Shown piece after piece: positions 33,316 to 37,263 of a DNA stretch of 37,263 bases. This stretch comes from Candidatus Omnitrophota bacterium (lineage in GTDB: Bacteria > Omnitrophota > Gorgyraeia > Gygaellales > UBA12090). How positions within the stretch are numbered: the first letter of the stretch is position 1; the number at the start of each line of letters is the position of its first letter. The translations under genes and the position numbers were made by a program. The DNA lies in NCBI GenBank assembly GCA_030674475.1, contig JAUSCZ010000025.1:1-37263 (forward strand), in the 5' to 3' direction. The notes under the pieces are model-generated. The model worked only from the letters and a program-made list of their open reading frames with translations. It was not told where the DNA came from and made no database searches.

Positions 33316-34788
33316 ATGTTTAAAACAGGTATCCAGAAGTTCAATCCCTTAAAGCGTAAGACAAGCGAATTGGTGAGCCTTAGTCTGGGAAACTCTTTAA
33401 CCATCGCTTCTACCACAGCTTCCCTCAGCAAAAAGGAAATCTCCGGAATCTTCTCTAAGAATATTAACAGCTTAAACGATGACGAGATCTCCAAAATAAT
33501 CAAAGAAGGTTTCACCGAATTAAAAATTAAAAATCCCAAGATAATATGCGTGATAACTTCGCAGCTGGCTATTACCAAAAACATCGAGATACCCTCTACC
33601 GACCCTCAGGAAATAAAGGAGATTATTAACCTTCAGGCCGGCCGCCACACTCCTTACGCGCGCGAGGAGATAATCGTTGATCATATCAATATCGGAACTT
33701 ATAAAAACAGCTATACTAAGATTTTGCTGGTGATAGTGGCGCGCGCCGCGGTAAAAAGGCACTACGAAATCTTAGCTAAAATAGGCCTGAAGCCGGAAAA
33801 GGTTTTTTTTGCCCCTGAGGCGCTCGGCCTGGCTTCTTCAAGGATGCTGAAAGTTGAAAGCGATAACAGTCCTCTGAGCCTGGTCCATATTGACGAGGCC
33901 GCGACTGATTTTACGGTAATTTTCAAAAGAAAACCGCTGTTTATCCGCAGTATTCCGATAGGGATACAAAGCTTCGCGCTGGATAAAGATAAAAATCAGT
34001 TAAGATTTGCCGATGAGCTTAAGAAATCCATAGAATCCTATCAAAACGAAGGGATCGCGGATGTCCCCTCCAGGTTTATCCTTACCGGAGTCATTGAGGA
34101 GCTTAACAGCCTATCCGAGGTGTTGAACAATTCCCGCGTCCCGCTAAAAATAACCACTTATCTGGGCGGCTTTCATTTGCACCCGGAGGCCTTGAAGGCG
34201 CTCTCCGCGGCCTCGCACGTTTCTTTCTTAAATGTGATTGCCGGCCTTTTTTTCTCTGATGAGCTAAAAGTGGATTTGGTTCCCGAGGAGGTAAGATTAG
34301 CCAGGGCTCTTGAAGAAAGAGGAAGGGAACTTATAAAAATAGGAATTTTTGTCCTGGCGGTATTTGTGTTGGTATTTTTTATACTGTTAAGTAACATATT
34401 CTTTAAGAGCGCGTATTTAAAAAACTTAGATGAAAGATACGCTCCGATGATTGGTGAGTCCGAGAAATTAGAAAAGGATTATGCCAGGGTTTCAACTATC
34501 AGGCATTATTTAGAAAACCGCGGGTATTCCCTGGAGGTATTGACTGAGCTCCACCGGCTGACTCCGCTGGAGATTGCCCTTACTGATATCCGTTTAGATG
34601 AGCAGAGAAAATTTTCCATCAAGGGAACAGCCGAGGCGATGTCGGTAGTTTTTTCTTTCGTGGATAGCATGGAGAAATCCAGGTACTTCAGGGATGTAAA
34701 AACCAAATATACCACAAAAAGAAAGGACGGCATGAAAGAATTTACCGATTTTGAGATAACCGCGGCCATTGAGAGAGGGGAAGAATAG
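33316..34788 (+). CDS. gspL: GspL-like assembly-platform protein (PilM-PilN type)
   Basis: 490 residues. The N-terminal cytoplasmic part (1-340) is PilM/GspL-like with an actin fold: S-L-S-L-G-N-S-L at the start, the Q-A-G-R-H-T-P-Y segment, and L-V-H-I-D-E-A-A-T-D-F. One membrane helix at about 342-366 (IGIFVLAVFVLVFFILL) and a periplasmic coiled coil plus ferredoxin-like domain (370-490) follow. It links GspE to the membrane platform. Being one chain, it corresponds to GspL, or to a PilM-PilN fusion. gspM follows after 3 bases. Confidence 0.85.
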   Translation: MFKTGIQKFNPLKRKTSELVSLSLGNSLTIASTTASLSKKEISGIFSKNINSLNDDEISKIIKEGFTELKIKNPKIICVITSQLAITKNIEIPSTDPQEIKEIINLQAGRHTPYAREEIIVDHINIGTYKNSYTKILLVIVARAAVKRHYEILAKIGLKPEKVFFAPEALGLASSRMLKVESDNSPLSLVHIDEAATDFTVIFKRKPLFIRSIPIGIQSFALDKDKNQLRFADELKKSIESYQNEGIADVPSRFILTGVIEELNSLSEVLNNSRVPLKITTYLGGFHLHPEALKALSAASHVSFLNVIAGLFFSDELKVDLVPEEVRLARALEERGRELIKIGIFVLAVFVLVFFILLSNIFFKSAYLKNLDERYAPMIGESEKLEKDYARVSTIRHYLENRGYSLEVLTELHRLTPLEIALTDIRLDEQRKFSIKGTAEAMSVVFSFVDSMEKSRYFRDVKTKYTTKRKDGMKEFTDFEITAAIERGEE

Positions 34789-34791
34789 CCA

Positions 34792-35349
34792 ATGCTTAAA
34801 TTTACCCGGTCTTTTCAGGCGTTTTTCCTGCGCCTATCCAAGAGGGAAAAATTTATTTTTTACGGCGCGCTGTTTTTCCTCTCCCTTACTCTGCTTGATC
34901 AGCTGGTGGTGTCTCCGGTATTTTCTAAAATTAAATTTTTGGACGCCGAAATAAAGGATAGAGAAACCTTGATAAGAAGCAGTCTGAAAATAGTTACTCA
35001 AAAAGAAAGGATACTCTCAGCCCGGAATAAATACAGCTACCTCTCCAGCGGTTTTACCTCAAGTGATACCGAGGTAACTTCTTTATTGAAAGAGATAGAA
35101 GGGATGAGCAATAAAAGTTCAGTGTATCTTGTGGATATGAAACCGGCAGCTATTAAGGGGGGCTCTTCCGAGAAGTTTATGATATCCTTAAGCTGTGAGG
35201 CCCAGATGGAGCAATTAGTTGATTTTATGTATAATATAGAAAATTCGGATAAACTTTTGATGATTGAGAAATATCAGATCAGCCCCAAATCCAAAGAATC
35301 AAGCGTGGCCAAATGCACCATGTCCATATCAAAGATAGTGATACCGTAA
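34792..35349 (+). CDS. gspM: GspM / PilO-like assembly-platform protein
   Basis: 185 residues: a short basic cytoplasmic N-terminus with LSKREKFIFYGALFFLSLTLL (membrane helix about 23-45), a coiled coil (about 50-85) and a ferredoxin-like periplasmic domain with S-V-Y-L-V-D-M-K-P and M-E-Q-L-V-D-F-M-Y-N-I-E. Pairs with GspL. Last gene of the T2SS set here; no GspD secretin or GspC is visible, so they must be elsewhere. Confidence 0.82.
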   Translation: MLKFTRSFQAFFLRLSKREKFIFYGALFFLSLTLLDQLVVSPVFSKIKFLDAEIKDRETLIRSSLKIVTQKERILSARNKYSYLSSGFTSSDTEVTSLLKEIEGMSNKSSVYLVDMKPAAIKGGSSEKFMISLSCEAQMEQLVDFMYNIENSDKLLMIEKYQISPKSKESSVAKCTMSISKIVIP

Positions 35350-35385
35350 TAAAAGAAAAAAGTTTAAAAAAAATGATAAAAAAGC

Positions 35386-35413
35386 TTGACAAAAGTTTTT
35401 TTTGTATTAAAAT
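35386..35413 (+). promoter_or_regulatory. Sigma-70-type promoter
   Basis: TTGACA at 35386-35391 and TAAAAT at 35408-35413, 16 bases apart. It points into the tRNA-Thr, rpmG, tRNA-Trp, secE, nusG, rplK block and is the clearest promoter in the window. Confidence 0.7.
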
Positions 35414-35740
35414 TATGATTCCACTGTAAATGTTTACTACTATTCGCGTAGAAAAGAAAGCTGGTTTTTACAGGGCAAACAGGTCTTTTCTGTCTATAGG
35501 TGTTTCTCTGCTGTTGGTGGGACAGGCAGTGAAGAAAAGGTCAAAATTCCAGCAAAATAAAATCGAACCAAATCCAAGATAAGGATTGCGCGAAAAAAAC
35601 GTAATTCTTAGAAGGGGTGGTTTTTTGTTTCTTTTATTCCGGCGATTTCATAGGTAAAAAAGGAATTAGGCCAGTAGATAATAATGTCTGTTAAGCTTAA
35701 TAAGGGATTACAACTGGAGTGAAAAAGCGGTTAACAATCT
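35414..35740 (+). other. Unassigned leader of about 330 nt between promoter and tRNA-Thr
   Basis: No gene or named RNA family recognised. About 100 bases (near 35461-35556) can fold into a rod: AGCTGG with CCAGC, CTTTTCTGTC with GACAG...GAAAAG, and CTGCTGT with ACAGGCAG. It could be a small RNA, a processed leader or an unknown regulator. No SRP, tmRNA or 6S signature was found. Confidence 0.3.
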
Positions 35741-35813
35741 GCTGGAGTAGCTCAGTTGGTAGAGCACGTCCTTGGTAAGGACGGGGTCACGGGTTCGATT
35801 CCCGTCTCCAGCT
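35741..35813 (+). tRNA. tRNA-Thr (anticodon GGT)
   Basis: Acceptor arms GCTGGAG/CTCCAGC with T as discriminator, D-loop AGCTCAGTTGGTAGAGC, anticodon loop TTGGTAA between GTCCT and AGGAC, T-arm GGGTTCGATTCCC. The 3' CCA is not encoded. Confidence 0.95.
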
Positions 35814-35843
35814 TAAATTCGCGCTAAAAAAGCGCGAATTTAA
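35813..35843 (+). other. 13 bp hairpin after tRNA-Thr
   Basis: TTAAATTCGCGCT, loop of five A, then the exact complement. No U-run follows, so it is more likely a processing or spacing hairpin than a terminator. Confidence 0.6.
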
Positions 35844-35872
35844 TCCTGAGGAGCGATAGCGACGAAGGATCT
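35841..35872. repeat. Imperfect palindromic repeat (ATCCTGAGG...GAAGGAT)
   Basis: Partly pairs on itself (ATCCT with AGGAT, GCG with CGA-type centre). Lies just before rpmG. Confidence 0.5.
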
Positions 35873-35879
35873 ATAAGAC

Positions 35880-36029
35880 ATGCGTGAAACTATAACTTTG
35901 GAGTGTTCGGTTTGTAAAAACCGTAATTATACTACCACTAGAAATAAAAAGTTACATCAAGATAAGCTTCTTTTGAGCAAATACTGCAGATTTTGCCGTA
36001 AGCACGCGGAGCATAAAGAAATCAAGTAA
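35880..36029 (+). CDS. rpmG: 50S ribosomal protein L33
   Basis: 49 residues: [20 protein letters not shown], then [14 protein letters not shown]. The two C-x-x-C pairs make this the zinc-binding form of L33. Its place, before tRNA-Trp and secE-nusG, is the usual one in bacteria. Confidence 0.95.
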   Translation: MRETITLECSVCKNRNYTTTRNKKLHQDKLLLSKYCRFCRKHAEHKEIK

Positions 36030-36031
36030 TG

Positions 36032-36057
36032 TTTTACCCCGCGTTGACGGGGTAAAA
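36032..36057 (+). other. 10 bp hairpin after rpmG
   Basis: TTTTACCCCG, six-base loop, CGGGGTAAAA. Followed by TTC rather than a U-run. Probably a processing site or weak terminator ahead of tRNA-Trp. Confidence 0.5.
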
Positions 36058-36117
36058 TTCGCCGCTGACAGCTTCAGGGAGCAGTGGAAAAAAGGCTGGA
36101 ATAACGCGGCTCATTTT

Positions 36118-36188
36118 AGGAGCGTCGGTTAATGGCAAACCACCGGTCTCCAAAACCGGGACTGCAGGTTCGAGCCCTGCCGCTCCTG
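36118..36188 (+). tRNA. tRNA-Trp (anticodon CCA)
   Basis: Acceptor AGGAGCG/CGCTCCT, anticodon loop CTCCAAA between CCGGT and ACCGG, T-arm GCAGGTTCGAGCCCTGC. No encoded CCA. Standard position before secE. Confidence 0.95.
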
Positions 36189-36240
36189 GTAATTTAAGGA
36201 AACGCAACCGGTTAATATATAAATAATATTCTTTCTAAGG

Positions 36241-36426
36241 ATGATAAAAAAGACTAAAAAATTCTTGAGCGAAGTAAAAGTGGAATTAAGCAAGGTTTCC
36301 TGGTCAACCCGCAATGAACTGATCGGGGCCACGGGCGCGGTCATGACAGTTACCTTGATTATGGCGATATATATCGGAGTTGTGGATTTGTGTCTGTCTA
36401 AAATGTTTACCTATTTTATAAAATGA
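36241..36426 (+). CDS. secE: Preprotein translocase subunit SecE
   Basis: 61 residues, single-helix form: a basic amphipathic N-terminus with K-K-F-L-S-E-V-K-V-E-L-S-K-V-S-W-S-T-R-N-E-L (the SecE signature) and one membrane helix (about 29-53). It clamps SecY in the translocon. The stop overlaps the nusG start (ATGA). Confidence 0.95.
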   Translation: MIKKTKKFLSEVKVELSKVSWSTRNELIGATGAVMTVTLIMAIYIGVVDLCLSKMFTYFIK

Positions 36427-36950
36427 AAAAGTGGTACGTGGTCCATACCCAGACCGGTGTAGAGGAAAAGGTAAAAGTAAATTTAGAAAAACGCATATTA
36501 AGTTCGCGGGATAAAGATTCTTTTGGCCAGGTAATGATTCCTACAGAGCAGATTTCTGAGATTAGAAGCGGCAAGAAAAGAGTAACCCAGAGAAAATTCT
36601 TTCCGGGATATTTATTGGTAGAGATGGATTTAAATGACGCGAGCTATCTTTTGGTAAAGACTGCTCCCGGGGTAACCGGTTTTATAGGCTTAGGAAGACA
36701 GCCTTCATCTTTACCTGACGAAGAAGTCAAGGGCATTCTTAAGAAATCCGAAGATACTCAGGCTAAGCCCAGCCCTAAGATTGTCTTCGCCAAGGATGAG
36801 CAGGTGAGGGTTACTGAAGGGCCGTTTGTTAATTTTAACGGGACCATTGAAGAAGTTCGTCCTGAAAAAGGAAAGTTGAAGGTCGCGGTTTCTATTTTTG
36901 GCCGGGCAACACCGGTTGAGTTAGAATATTGGCAGGTGGAGAAGGTATAA
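36423..36950 (+). CDS. nusG: Transcription elongation/antitermination factor NusG
   Basis: 175 residues. NGN domain starting [16 protein letters not shown] with [12 protein letters not shown], then T-P-G-V-type [10 protein letters not shown], and a KOW domain (about 120-175) with [16 protein letters not shown]. It binds RNA polymerase and couples to ribosome or Rho. Coupled to secE. Confidence 0.97.
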   Translation: MKKWYVVHTQTGVEEKVKVNLEKRILSSRDKDSFGQVMIPTEQISEIRSGKKRVTQRKFFPGYLLVEMDLNDASYLLVKTAPGVTGFIGLGRQPSSLPDEEVKGILKKSEDTQAKPSPKIVFAKDEQVRVTEGPFVNFNGTIEEVRPEKGKLKVAVSIFGRATPVELEYWQVEKV

Positions 36951-36951
36951 G

Positions 36952-37263
36952 ATGGCTAAGAAAATAGTTGCACAAATTAAGCTTCATGTTCCCGCGGGGC
37001 AGGCTAATCCGGCCCCTCCAGTTGGCCCGGCATTAGGCCAGCACGGCGTGAACATAATGCAGTTCTGCAAACAATTCAACGACCAGACTAAGGGCAGGGA
37101 AGGCCTAATCCTTCCGGCGGTAATCAGCGTATACGAGGATAAAACCTTTACTTTTATAATTAAAAGCCCGCCCAGCTCGGTCCTGCTTAAAAGGGCGGCA
37201 AATATCGCCAAGGCCTCAGGCCAGGCGGGAAAAGAAAAAATCGGGACTGTTACCCGTAAGCAG
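36952..37263 (+). CDS. rplK: 50S ribosomal protein L11 (3' end outside window)
   Basis: 104 residues seen. [20 protein letters not shown], then [19 protein letters not shown] and [14 protein letters not shown]: classic L11 N-terminal domain and linker. It starts one base after the nusG stop and runs off the right edge. Confidence 0.97.
   Translation, partial: MAKKIVAQIKLHVPAGQANPAPPVGPALGQHGVNIMQFCKQFNDQTKGREGLILPAVISVYEDKTFTFIIKSPPSSVLLKRAANIAKASGQAGKEKIGTVTRKQ

Noticed and set aside
35414-35740. 6S RNA, SRP RNA or tmRNA in the leader
   Set aside because: No conserved SRP tetraloop region, tmRNA tRNA-like ends or clear 6S central bubble could be recognised by eye.

Overview
The window reads as a chromosomal segment of an uncultured diderm bacterium. 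The best guess is Candidatus Omnitrophota (OP3). That guess rests on a giant repeat-built surface protein, an F-type ATP synthase with a fused b-delta subunit, a type II secretion (T2SS) operon and a very heavy load of small palindromic repeats. No marker gene here fixes the phylum. All convincing genes are on the + strand and use the standard bacterial code.

Layout. (1) 1-10027: the 3' part of a giant gene, 3341 codons inside the window and open at the left edge. It has 23 tandem Ig-like units of about 95-110 residues, then beta domains, coiled coil and one C-terminal membrane anchor. (2) 10147-15913: F1Fo ATP synthase genes in the order epsilon (short), c, b-delta fusion, alpha, gamma, beta. 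A REP-associated tyrosine transposase (RAYT) sits between epsilon and c, and no subunit a gene is seen. (3) 16066-20039: T2SS motor genes: a free MshEN-type domain protein, GspE fused to a PilZ domain, and GspF. (4) 20058-28837: seven signalling genes (three histidine kinases, four response regulators, one with PilZ), many joined by ATGA stop/start overlaps. (5) 28869-35349: a HExxH peptidase, then pseudopilins GspG, GspI, GspJ and GspK, and the assembly-platform proteins GspL and GspM. (6) 35386-37263: a promoter, an unassigned leader of about 330 nt, tRNA-Thr, rpmG, tRNA-Trp, secE, nusG and the start of rplK.

The most unusual feature is the repeat ecology. At least 15 copies of a 28-29 nt perfect or near-perfect palindrome, beginning GTAG and ending CTAC, lie between 10.0 and 31.6 kb. 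Five are inside genes and are translated in frame as peptides such as VGAGSEPAPT; others supply the stop codon of the gene they follow. A RAYT, the enzyme family that acts on GTAG-marked REP palindromes, is in the same window, carries a copy in its own reading frame and appears to have a nonsense codon near its start. Other palindrome families are read through in a kinase, a double-receiver regulator, the ATP synthase gamma subunit and the leader peptides of two pseudopilins, where the prepilin peptidase would remove the extra residues.

There are also three copies of a ~144 bp foldback element with TA-ended inverted repeats, and a 326 bp MITE-like element with an 8 bp target duplication that separates the apparent ancestral start codon from the peptidase gene. 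A single type I-E-like CRISPR repeat lies immediately before gspE. The giant surface-protein gene and the translation block carry none of the 28-29 nt palindromes.

Functional picture: the T2SS genes with two c-di-GMP-type PilZ domains and an embedded two-component cluster suggest secretion controlled by phosphorelay and cyclic-di-GMP. This is inference from gene order and domains, not a demonstrated link.
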